Below, piece by piece: positions 1 to 7,540 of a stretch of DNA of 64,000 nt. How positions within the stretch are numbered: the first letter of the stretch is position 1; the number at the start of each line of letters is the position of its first letter. The position numbers and the translations under genes were made by a program. The stretch is from CAVTHW01 sp963734625. Its GTDB lineage: Bacteria; Acidobacteriota; Terriglobia; Bryobacterales; Bryobacteraceae. Where the stretch lies: positions 1 to 64,000 of the forward strand of contig CAVTHW010000024.1 in the NCBI GenBank assembly GCA_963734625.1, given 5' to 3'. The notes under the pieces were generated by a model. That model did not search any database. It worked only from the letters and a program-made list of their open reading frames with translations, and had not been told where the DNA came from.

Positions 1-1208
1 CCATGATCTCCGGTAAGCGTCCCAGCCTGCGGTCGCGAGCCTGGGCGTCCATCAGGCCGAGGGCGATGGTGGGCAGTCCGCCGGCATCGGCAATCTCGGA
101 GGCAAACTCCGGGATATCGGTGATCGAGGACATGGCGCCCTGGATAAAGGGGTACTTGATGCCCATTTCTCGGGCTACGGGGCTGTCCACGAAGCAATCC
201 TTCTTCGCCTCGGCTGCGCCGCACAAGTTCCGCATCTCCGCCATGAAGGCTTTCACGGCCTTCTCGGTTCCGCTGCCAAAACGATCGGCAAACGATGCGG
301 CGAAGGCCGCCTCCACGCCCAGAGGGATGACCTCGCTCTCGGTGAACTGGCTGTCCAGGGGGTGGAGGGCGCCGGCCTGCACCTGGCCGGCGAAGGCACG
401 ACGGCTTTCGTCCGTGATCCCGGCGGCGCACAGCGAGTCCCCGAACGCCTGGATCTTCTTGAAGGCCAGGCGAGTTCCCTTTGTTGAAAAGGCGACACGG
501 AACCTGCAGATCCAAGCCCACCAGAGCAGTGGAATCCATGCGGAGCCTGGCGAGTTGCTGGCGTTGGCGATCGTCCATGACCACCAGATCTGTCAGCCAG
601 TGGACGCTCTCGAAGACGATACCGGCGGCTCCGGTGGTCAGGAAGGCCGCGGCCGCCTCGGGGGTGAAGACACCGCCCCAGATGAGTACGTCCGGAGACT
701 TCGCAGAGGCGTGCAACATTTCCTTGGCCGCCGAATAGAGGACCAAGGTCGTCTCGCCGCTCACGAATCCAGCGGCCTCGCAGCCCTTGAGGACGATGCG
801 CTCGATGCCCGAACTATCTTTGACCATGGCGGTCAGCAGGGGCACGTCCCCGACAATGGGAAAACAGCGGTAGTCTGCCGACAACGTGCGTAGTCGCTGT
901 AGAAGGGCCGAAGTATCACCAGGGAAGAACTGGGCCTGGCATTCTACCCAGAGGTTCCGGGCGCCTGTGTCCTTCAGGAGTTGGCCGACGGACGGATTCA
1001 TCAGGGCGGAGGCGGAAATCTTGATATCGCTGACGTGGCCAGCAGGGTCAGCCGTTTGTAGGAACGAATGCAGTGCTTCCGCCCCCATCGTGGAAAAATC
1101 GAAGATAGCCCGGCTGCCCGTGCGTTGCGCCATTTCCGTCACAGGCGGGCTGATCTCGCCAGGTCTCCAGACAAAAGCAATGATGGGAACCTGTTCCTCA
1201 ACCAACAT
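1..1208 (-). CDS. HglE/PfaD-like polyketide synthase, N-terminal part with tandem nitronate monooxygenase domains (partial, frameshifted)
   Basis: About 400 codons of the N terminus of a probably much larger enzyme run off the left edge. Two successive barrels of the nitronate monooxygenase (2-nitropropane dioxygenase) type can be read. The first starts with VPIIAFVWRPGEISPPV and carries GCEAAGF, a degraded form of the family's flavin-site motif. The second starts near position 180 with YPFIQGAMSSITDIPEF, the classic family opening. In known families this N-terminal arrangement belongs to HglE-type and PfaD-like lipid polyketide synthases, so ketosynthase and acyltransferase domains are expected beyond the edge (inference). 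One surplus base near 475-476 shifts the frame: before it the protein reads CRLFNKG, after it RLAFKKIQAFGDSLC. ATG at 1208 is used here; an in-frame GTG at 1241 would overlap the end of the upstream acyltransferase gene, so the two are probably cotranscribed. It could also be a stand-alone PfaD-like oxidoreductase. Confidence 0.6.
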   Translation of the reverse strand, partial: MLVEEQVPIIAFVWRPGEISPPVTEMAQRTGSRAIFDFSTMGAEALHSFLQTADPAGHVSDIKISASALMNPSVGQLLKDTGARNLWVECQAQFFPGDTSALLQRLRTLSADYRCFPIVGDVPLLTAMVKDSSGIERIVLKGCEAAGFVSGETTLVLYSAAKEMLHASAKSPDVLIWGGVFTPEAAAAFLTTGAAGIVFESVHWLTDLVVMDDRQRQQLARLRMDSTALVGLDLQVPCRLFNKGNSPGLQEDPGVRGLAVRRRDHGRKPSCLRRPGAGRRPPPPGQPVHRERGHPSGRGGGLRRIVCRSFWQRNREGRESLHGGDAELVRRSRGEEGLLRGQPRSPRNGHQVPLYPGRHVLDHRYPGVCLRDCRCRRTAHHRPRPDGRPGSRPQAGTLTGDH

Positions 1209-1252
1209 GCCCAGACCTCCACTGCGATGCCAGACGTTCACGCGGCGCGGAA

Positions 1253-2406
1253 TTACAAAGACTTTCTGAATATGCGATATCTCTTGTATGGTTTTGCGCT
1301 CGCTTCCACGGCCAAGGTGTTGACCGCCTCGTTGTCCTCCAGGGTCCACCCCATCTCCAGATACTGATATTTCCTTTTCTTCCTCACGACCTCGTATATG
1401 TGGTGGAAGGCCAACAGGGGGAATCCCAGTTGTCGGTACTTCTCCTTGACCCCGAACATCAACAGCCGCAATCCGTTGATCTTCCGGCGATAGAGGAGCG
1501 CCTTCAGCAAACCCAGCAGGCCGATCCGCCCGTTGAGACGCTTGAGCAATGGGTTGATGTCGGGGAAGATTACGCAGACCGCCGCTGGTTCGTCCTCGTA
1601 ATAGATGAAGAAAGCCAGGTCGGGATCCGCGAAGGTCATCACGCTCTTCTGAATGTCCCGCATCTCGTCATCGCTCAGGGGGACGAAACCCCAGTTGGCG
1701 GACCAGGAGTCATTGTAGATCTCCCTGATCAGGGCGAACTCGGCGTCCGCATCCTTGAGACGAAAGGGCCGGATGTGGATGCCCTTCTTTCGGGCTATCC
1801 GTTCAGCCAGACTATCCATCCACTCGGGAAGCCGGTAATCGCCTTCGATCAGGAAGGCGATCAGGTCCTTCTCTTTGGCGAAGCCGCACGATTCGACCAG
1901 TCTGGAGTAGTAAGGCGGGTTGTAAGCCATCATCAACGCCGGCGGATAATCGAAGCCCTCGATGAGCAACCCCACCTCGTAATTGGTGGACGGGTTGAGC
2001 GGCCCTCTGACGAAGGTCATCCCCTTCTGGTGAACCCACGTCTCCACGGCGGAGAAGAGGGCCGCCGCAGCCGCCGGATCGTCAGTGCATTCGAAGAATC
2101 CCCAGATGCCCATCTGTTCGCCGTGAAACTCGTTGTAGCGACGATCGATGATGCCCGCGATCCTGCCCACCGTCTGCGAACCGCGCCGGGCCAGAAAGAG
2201 CCGGCGCTCGGCAGACGCCCAGAAAGGGTGCCGGCGGGGGTCCAGCATCCGTCGAACCTCCTTCTTAAGGGGAGGAACCCATCTGGGGTACTGCGGCGTA
2301 GAGATTCCAAGGGAGGTCGATGAAGTCTCTTGAGCTCCGAACCTCTTTCCACAACAACGATCTCGACGCCGGCCATGAGCGTTCCGTTCGAAGCGGGGTT
2401 TTCCAT
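1253..2406 (-). CDS. GNAT-family N-acyltransferase, candidate bacterial ceramide-synthase-type enzyme (two frame breaks near the start)
   Basis: The uninterrupted frame runs from 2248, but the recognisable protein starts at ATG 2406. It reads MENPASNGTLMAGVEIVVVE, then in a second frame FIDLPWNLYA, then in a third WVPPLKKEVRRMLDPRRHPF. Surplus single bases near 2325 and at 2282 explain both breaks. Repaired, the protein is about 383 residues with a C-terminal GNAT fold. The 'FIDLPW..YA..P.WVPPL' opening marks a bacterial GNAT family often labelled hypothetical. Bacterial ceramide synthase (bCerS of Caulobacter) is a GNAT enzyme acylating the amine of 3-ketosphinganine. Since an oxoamine synthase and an extended SDR lie nearby, that role is my leading guess, but I cannot align the sequences. 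The stop is 12 bases from the GTG of the polyketide synthase. Translation starts inside a 27-bp repeat shared with the gene at 5929. Confidence 0.6.
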
Positions 2407-2421
2407 ATGACTGTCATCTCA
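2395..2421. repeat. 27-bp direct repeat at gene start, copy 1 (contains palindrome)
   Basis: This is identical to 5918-5944. It spans the first codons (MENP) of the minus-strand acyltransferase gene and the bases just upstream. Directly before the start codon is the 11-bp palindrome ATGACtGTCAT (2407-2417), placed over the ribosome-binding region. It may be a shared operator or a by-product of a duplication. Confidence 0.85.
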
Positions 2422-2582
2422 CGACGGTCGTGGAGCATTTCTCCTATTGTAGTGCGGCGCGATCGCGGCGATCAGTTCGCTCGACATCCCATCATCGTTA
2501 CCATTTAGGCCGCGCTACACTGGATTATTTCTTGTCCGCGAAGTATGGTTCATGATCGTTGCCGCCCGGCGGAGGTAAGACG

Positions 2583-3611
2583 ATGAAAACCAGGGATGCG
2601 GGATCCATGCTGGTCACTGGGGCCAGCGGTTTTATCGGACAGCACCTGGTGCGCCGGCTGATCGAGCGTGGCGACCGGGTGTCGTGCCTGGTGCGGGCCA
2701 CGTCGCGCATCGACGAACTGCGATCGTCGGGCGCCCAACTCATCGCGGGCGACGCGACCGATCGCGCCGGCATTGAACGCGCGCTGGCGGAGTCGCAGGC
2801 CGGCGTCGTGTTCCACCTGGCGGGCCTGGTGAAGGCCCTGCGGACGGAAGATTTTCTACGCGTGAACGCCGGCGGCGTCGAATCCGTCGCGGCTGCCTGT
2901 GCGGACCGCGCCGAGCGGCCGGTGTTGATCGTGGTTTCCTCGCTGGCCGCGGCGGGGCCTTGCGCCGGCGGCCAACCTCGCGTGGAAGGCGATTCGCCCG
3001 CACCTGTTTCCGCTTACGGTCGCAGCAAGCTGGCGGGCGAGCTGGCGGCGGCCAGGTATGCCAGCAGGCTGTCGATCAGCGTGGTGCGTCCGCCGATCGT
3101 CTTCGGCCCCGGCGATAGGGGCGTGCTGGAAATGTTCCGGCCGATCGCCCACGCGGGGCTCCATGTCGTGCCCGGCTGGGAGGAACGACGCGTTTCGCTG
3201 ATCCACGTGGCCGACCTCGTCGCACTCCTGCTCCTCGCCGCCGAGAAAGGCGAGCGTCTGCACCCCGACGGCGCGCCGGGCCAGGGTGTCTACTTCGTGG
3301 CGGCAGAGCACGATCCGACGTATGCCGAACTGGGACAGGCCATGGCCATGGCACTGGGAAAGAAGCGGGCCACGGTGGTGCACATGCCGGGACCGCTCGT
3401 GCGGCTGGCCGGGCTTTGCGGCGATGCGCTGGGGCGCGTACGGCAACGTCCCGGTTGGGTGAACAGCGACAAGATGGCCGAAGCCCTGGCCGGCTCGTGG
3501 ACGTGCTCATCCGCCAAGGCTCGTACGCAGTTGGGTTGGTCCCCCGCGGCCACGTTGGCCGAACGGCTGCGCGAGACGGCCCAATGGTATCGCCAGGCCG
3601 GATGGCTCTGA
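2583..3611 (+). CDS. Extended SDR, NAD(P)-dependent epimerase/dehydratase/reductase (CerR-like candidate)
   Basis: The protein has 342 residues. The Rossmann motif TGASGFIG lies about 10 residues in, and the YGRSK motif supplies the catalytic Tyr and Lys of extended short-chain dehydrogenases. ATG 2583 follows a clear GGAGG, and the two upstream in-frame starts lack one. The family covers sugar-nucleotide epimerases, 3-beta-hydroxysteroid-type enzymes and the bacterial ceramide reductase CerR. The sequence alone does not pick between these. The gene is divergent from the GNAT acyltransferase and converges on the PIG-L/GT4 gene, ending 5 bp before that gene's stop. The nearby oxoamine synthase and GNAT make a keto-lipid reductase attractive. 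A sugar-nucleotide substrate for the neighbouring glycosyltransferase is the main alternative. Confidence 0.8.
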   Translation: MKTRDAGSMLVTGASGFIGQHLVRRLIERGDRVSCLVRATSRIDELRSSGAQLIAGDATDRAGIERALAESQAGVVFHLAGLVKALRTEDFLRVNAGGVESVAAACADRAERPVLIVVSSLAAAGPCAGGQPRVEGDSPAPVSAYGRSKLAGELAAARYASRLSISVVRPPIVFGPGDRGVLEMFRPIAHAGLHVVPGWEERRVSLIHVADLVALLLLAAEKGERLHPDGAPGQGVYFVAAEHDPTYAELGQAMAMALGKKRATVVHMPGPLVRLAGLCGDALGRVRQRPGWVNSDKMAEALAGSWTCSSAKARTQLGWSPAATLAERLRETAQWYRQAGWL

Positions 3612-3616
3612 GCCTG

Positions 3617-5929
3617 TCACGGTTGGTTTTCTCCTTCTCCGTGGCCGGAAACCCTGACGCCATCTCGCATCAGATCCAAGTAGTGCCGCTCCAGCCGGCA
3701 GATTATCCGTTCCGGTGAATAGCGCCCCGCAAGCCTCTGGCCCCCCCGACCCAGCTCTCGGGCGAGTGCGGGATTGCGGCTGAGCAGGGCCAGTTTCCCG
3801 GTGAGGTCCTCCACGGAGTCCGGGTCAACGATGAACCCGTTCCGCCCATCCTCCACCAGCTCGCGGGCAGCCACGATGCGATTGGTGACGATCACCGGCT
3901 TCGCGAACCACATGGCTTCCAGCGCAACCAGGCCCTGCGTCTCCGAGAGCGATGGCAGGACAAAGACGTCTGCGGAGGCGTAGTGCGGCGCCAGCAATGA
4001 GTTCTCGATGAAGCCCAGGAACTTCACCTGCCTCTCCAGGCCAAACTTGGAGGCCAACCGCATGAGCCTGGGCTTCTCTCTACCCTCGCCGACGATCCTC
4101 AGCTCCGAGCAAGGCTGTTGCCGCACCAACCCCGCGAAAGCCCTGATCAGATAAGGCAGGTTCTTCTCCGGCGAAAGGCGTCCGACGAAGAGCACCACGA
4201 AGGGACCGTCCTCGGGCGACCGCGGCTGTTCCGCCCGGCTGTCGAACACGATGGGATTGCTGAGGTACTCGGTCCGGGTCGTGATCCCGTACTCCGATAT
4301 CTGTTCCACCAAGCGTGCAGACGGCGCCAGGATCAAATCGAACCGGTTGCAGTATTCCACGTGCCGCCTGAAGATGACCCGATGGAAGGGCTTCATCAGC
4401 AACGGCTGCGTCAACAGGTCCACGGTCATGTGGTAGGTGTAGACATGCCTGGCCCGCATCGAGGCGGCGGCGCGCATGCGCATCAGCAGGAAGCCGAGAT
4501 AGTGGTAATGGATGATGTCAAAGTCGTTCTCGTTCAGGATCCGCCGGAGGGCGGACTGGCCGGGCAGGGCCCAGTGGTAGCCGTGCAACCTGATCGAGAA
4601 GGTCCGGTGGACGCGGACCCCGTGCCACGTTTCCAGACCGGGCTGGCCCCTTCGGCGGCTGGTGACCACGCTGACGCTATGGCCCCTCTTGACCAGTTCC
4701 CTGGCTGCCCACTGGACCACCACGCCACAGCCCGTCGCGGCCGGCAGGAAATCGTCCGATACCATGCAGATGCTCAGGCAGCGCTGCGGAGTCTCCCGCT
4801 TGTGGTCTTCCGACAAGCTCCCACTGCGAATTGGCCGAGGGGCCAGCTCCGCTATCCCCGTGGCCGTCCCGTTGCCGCGGCCGGGCAATCCCGGATTACC
4901 GCTCATACCACGGCCTCCACTTCTTGATGCCTGCTCGGACCGCAAGGTCCAGAATCTCTCGAAGATGGCGTCGCGATCGTTCAGCGTTCGCGAATAGTTC
5001 CTGTGCAGCTCCTCGCAGTCGGACCGCCCATGAAACAGGGTTCGGAACTGCGACTCATAACACATCATGGCGTCGAGCTTGAGCCCTTCCTGCGCGGAGA
5101 TGTCCTCCAATTGCGGGCTCAGTCGCGGACACCTTGCCGGGCTCCCGGCATCTCCAGCCGCACGATGCTGCCGCATTAGGCCCAGCAGATAGGCGGCTAC
5201 GACCACACTGGCCGCCCAGCGAACAGGCCGAGGCCGGACGTGACACATGACTGCGCTCCGGAGGTAGTGGCTGCAGGACTCCCACCACTCGCGGTTTAGC
5301 GGCCCCTTGAGGGGCGCCTCCGCCCAATGGCCGATCTCGTCGAGCCGGCAACGCACCGCGTTGGGAATGAAGCAGTACGGCGAGTCTTCGTAGTGGAAGA
5401 CCCGGCCGCGGAACCCGGATGCCAGGTTCAGCGCCGCCTGGTGGCAGAGGACGTGATCCACGTGCCAACCCACGCCCAGGGGGACATACAGCTTGTCGCT
5501 GTCAACGTCCGCCAAGCACTCCGCCAGCCTCCCGGTGATCCGGGGCAGGTCCGCGAGGTCTGCCGCAGTCGGGGAGCTGAACAGTCTACGGATCGAGCGA
5601 CGGGAGCCCTGGCGCAGGAAGGCGTCGGTTTCCTCCAGGCAGATTGCGTCGTAGCCCAGGAAGCTTGCCGCAGCCTTCTCCTCGCCTCGCCGCTCCTCGC
5701 CAAGAACCAAGGCGTACTTTCTGGCGCCCTCCGTACATCGAGAGAAGACATTCACCACCAGCACCGGCCCGTCCTCGATCAGCCGCGCGATGGTGCCGCC
5801 GCAGGAGAAGATCGCATCGTCGAGATGCGGGGAGATGAACACGGCCCGGTAACGCCCCGCGGCCGGTTGCGGCATCCCCCCGGCCCGGGCGTCGGCCCGG
5901 CGGAAACCCTTTGAGCCGGGGTTTTCCAT
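3617..5929 (-). CDS. Fused PIG-L family deacetylase + GT4 glycosyltransferase
   Basis: One uninterrupted frame encodes 770 residues. Residues about 25-330 form a PIG-L/LmbE deacetylase: the zinc motif PHLDD is at 34-38 and the second metal motif HVDH at 156-159, so the active site looks complete. After a low-complexity linker (about 335-380), a GT4 GT-B glycosyltransferase starts with SICMVSDDFLPAATG near 386. It ends with VGRLSPEKN and the E-x7-E nucleotide-sugar motif in SETQGLVALEAMW. GT4 plus PIG-L as separate proteins make GlcN conjugates: PIG-A/PIG-L in GPI anchors, BshA/BshB in bacillithiol, MshA/MshB in mycothiol. One polypeptide doing both would add GlcNAc to a lipid or small acceptor and then deacetylate it (inference). 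The start ATG lies in the same 27-bp repeat as the acyltransferase start. No membrane span is obvious. Confidence 0.9.
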   Translation of the reverse strand: MENPGSKGFRRADARAGGMPQPAAGRYRAVFISPHLDDAIFSCGGTIARLIEDGPVLVVNVFSRCTEGARKYALVLGEERRGEEKAAASFLGYDAICLEETDAFLRQGSRRSIRRLFSSPTAADLADLPRITGRLAECLADVDSDKLYVPLGVGWHVDHVLCHQAALNLASGFRGRVFHYEDSPYCFIPNAVRCRLDEIGHWAEAPLKGPLNREWWESCSHYLRSAVMCHVRPRPVRWAASVVVAAYLLGLMRQHRAAGDAGSPARCPRLSPQLEDISAQEGLKLDAMMCYESQFRTLFHGRSDCEELHRNYSRTLNDRDAIFERFWTLRSEQASRSGGRGMSGNPGLPGRGNGTATGIAELAPRPIRSGSLSEDHKRETPQRCLSICMVSDDFLPAATGCGVVVQWAARELVKRGHSVSVVTSRRRGQPGLETWHGVRVHRTFSIRLHGYHWALPGQSALRRILNENDFDIIHYHYLGFLLMRMRAAASMRARHVYTYHMTVDLLTQPLLMKPFHRVIFRRHVEYCNRFDLILAPSARLVEQISEYGITTRTEYLSNPIVFDSRAEQPRSPEDGPFVVLFVGRLSPEKNLPYLIRAFAGLVRQQPCSELRIVGEGREKPRLMRLASKFGLERQVKFLGFIENSLLAPHYASADVFVLPSLSETQGLVALEAMWFAKPVIVTNRIVAARELVEDGRNGFIVDPDSVEDLTGKLALLSRNPALARELGRGGQRLAGRYSPERIICRLERHYLDLMRDGVRVSGHGEGENQP

Positions 5930-5944
5930 ATGACTGTCATCTCA
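5918..5944. repeat. 27-bp direct repeat at gene start, copy 2
   Basis: Identical to 2395-2421. Here it covers the MENP start codons of the PIG-L/GT4 fusion. Further right, 6012-6027 matches 2581-2596 at 15 of 16 bases, the spot where the SDR gene starts with MKTRD. Both arms of a divergent promoter are thus repeated, though the spacer is shorter (about 68 against 160 bp). Confidence 0.85.
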
Positions 5945-6030
5945 GAGATGATGGTGGTAAAACTATCCTTGATTATCGCTTGTTCGCATGAGACTGCAAG
6001 CCCAATTTAAGCGATGAAGACCAGGGACAC

Positions 6031-6081
6031 CTACGCCGCCAGCGCCAGGGCGATGATCAGGTTTTCTGCGGCTACAGTCAT
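6031..6081 (-). pseudogene. dctQ/dctQM remnant (TRAP membrane subunit), first 16 codons only
   Basis: ATG 6081 overlaps the dctP stop (ATGA), the usual coupling in TRAP operons. The frame reads MTVAAENLIIALALAA and then stops. This hydrophobic start resembles the first helix of a DctQ subunit or a DctQM fusion, which should continue for hundreds of residues. The break coincides with the right edge of the second divergent-promoter copy (MKTRD codons at 6014), which points to a deletion junction near 6030. With this gene gone, no TRAP permease is encoded in the window. Confidence 0.6.
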
Positions 6082-7085
6082 TTCGCCGGTTTTCCCCGGC
6101 CGGCACGGTAGTCGGCGAGCAGACCCCGCACCTTGTCGAACATGTCGGCGGGAACCATGCCGCCGCGAATCTCGGGATAGACGTCCTCCGCCAGGCGGCG
6201 CCACTCGGCTTCGACCTCAGGGCTCACGGCGTGGGTCTTGAGCCCGCGCTTGGTCATGGTCTGCACGGACTCTACGGCTTCCTGACGCCCCCGCGCCCGC
6301 ATCTGGACGCCGGCTTCCTCAGCCGCCTTCTTCAGGGCTTCGCGGCTGGCAGCCGGCAGGGACTCCCATGCCTTCGACGTAATGACGGTGGCTCCCACCA
6401 GCGGCACCCAATTCAACTCGAGCATGTAAGGAGCCGGCCCGTAGACCTGCGTGGCGAGCGCGTGGAATGGCGGCATGGGGACGGCGCTGATCAAGCCTGT
6501 CTGCAAGCCGGGGAGAATATCGCTGATCTCCAGCGGGATGGGCTGGAACCCCACGGCCTTCATGAGATCGATCTGGTAGTTGTCGCCGGCCCAGACGAAA
6601 AGCCGGAGCTTCTTCAGGTCCGCGGGCCGCACGACCGGCTCCTTGGAGAACAACCGGACCCAGCCCGTATCGCCCCAAAACAGCGTGACAAAGCCCTTCT
6701 CCAGCAGACGCTTCTCAAGATCAGGACGCAATTGCTCGCGGATGTAGTCCACTTCCTCCATGGATCTGAACATCATGGGCATGTAGGAGAGCGCGGTGAC
6801 CGATTTGTCAATGTCGGAAAGGCCGACGACGCTCAACATGGCCGCCTGGATCTGGCCCTGGCGCATGCGGCGGACAATGTCGGCCTCGCCCCCCATGCTG
6901 CTTCCGGCGTAAATGATCAGAGTGACGCCGCCACCCGGAGCTTGACGCCATTTCTGCCCCATCTGTTGGAGAGTGAGGTAGTAGGAGGTGCCGCTCGGCG
7001 CCACTGTGGCCAAACGCACCAGGGCCGGTTTGTTCTGCGCCGCAAGCACACCTGTCAAAAGTAAGAATGATGCCAGTTTGTACAT
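6078..7085 (-). CDS. dctP: TRAP transporter substrate-binding protein, DctP family
   Basis: This is a 335-residue periplasmic binding protein with a short signal peptide (MYKLASFLLLTGVLAAQ) and typical length. It opens with LVRLATVAPSGTSYY and holds the family segment LKKLRLFVWAGD, in which an arginine normally contacts the ligand carboxylate. In TatP-T systems a lipoprotein TatT precedes DctP and a DctQM membrane pair follows. Here the preceding tatT is shortened and the following dctQ stops after 16 codons. The protein looks intact but probably has no local transport partner. The ligand is unknown; the family usually takes organic acids, and TatT-linked members are thought to handle hydrophobic ligands. 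The gene starts 3 bp after the tatT stop, indicating an operon. Confidence 0.85.
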   Translation of the reverse strand: MYKLASFLLLTGVLAAQNKPALVRLATVAPSGTSYYLTLQQMGQKWRQAPGGGVTLIIYAGSSMGGEADIVRRMRQGQIQAAMLSVVGLSDIDKSVTALSYMPMMFRSMEEVDYIREQLRPDLEKRLLEKGFVTLFWGDTGWVRLFSKEPVVRPADLKKLRLFVWAGDNYQIDLMKAVGFQPIPLEISDILPGLQTGLISAVPMPPFHALATQVYGPAPYMLELNWVPLVGATVITSKAWESLPAASREALKKAAEEAGVQMRARGRQEAVESVQTMTKRGLKTHAVSPEVEAEWRRLAEDVYPEIRGGMVPADMFDKVRGLLADYRAGRGKPAK

Positions 7086-7088
7086 TCG

Positions 7089-7388
7089 CTATTCCAGGAA
7101 AAGCTGATCGGCCCTGCCCAGTAACCAGCGGGCCCGGCGTTGCGTGACCAGGTTGTTGAGCCGCCACTCCGGCTTGGAGTTTACGTCGATGGCCAGCGCC
7201 TGGTCGAGGAGAGCCTGAAACTCCTTGCGGTCCTGCCCGGCGTCCTGGATGAGGTCCGGATCGTCGTCGGAGGCGAAGGTCGTGCCGCTCTTGGCCAGGG
7301 CATCTCCGAGCTTGTTGATGGCGAACTTCCGGATGCAGCCCGTCGTGAGCACAACCAGCGCCAAAAACATCAGGAACAGACGGGACAT
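7089..7388 (-). CDS. TatT-like TRAP accessory lipoprotein, internally truncated
   Basis: Only 99 residues. The N terminus is a lipoprotein signal (LALVVLTTGC, predicted acylated Cys 17) followed by INKLGDALAKSGTTFASDDD, the start of the TRAP T-component family. The C terminus, EWRLNNLVTQRRARWLLGR, is that family's end. Full-length members are near 280-300 residues, with TPR-like helices between these blocks. Here the blocks are joined in frame at about ...DLIQDA|GQDRKEF..., so most of the trimer-forming, ligand-channel region is missing. I read this as an in-frame deletion. A naturally short homologue is possible but less likely, because both ends match so well. The gene sits directly upstream of dctP. 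Confidence 0.6.
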   Translation of the reverse strand: MSRLFLMFLALVVLTTGCIRKFAINKLGDALAKSGTTFASDDDPDLIQDAGQDRKEFQALLDQALAIDVNSKPEWRLNNLVTQRRARWLLGRADQLFLE

Positions 7389-7540
7389 GAGGTTAACCAG
7401 GATTACTCTTTTCGCTTCCTGGCCACCATCGATTGTACAACCAACCGGCCAATAACACTCAAGAAGTCCGTCCGTGAAGTTGTATCATGGTGGGTGAGTT
7501 TTCCGGTTTTGGGGCTCGTACGATCGGAAAGGATGATCTC

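Noticed and set aside
6014..6241. Plus-strand frame starting MKTRDTYAAS
   Set aside because: Only the first six codons resemble the SDR start; the rest is antisense to dctQ/dctP and looks like a deletion chimera.
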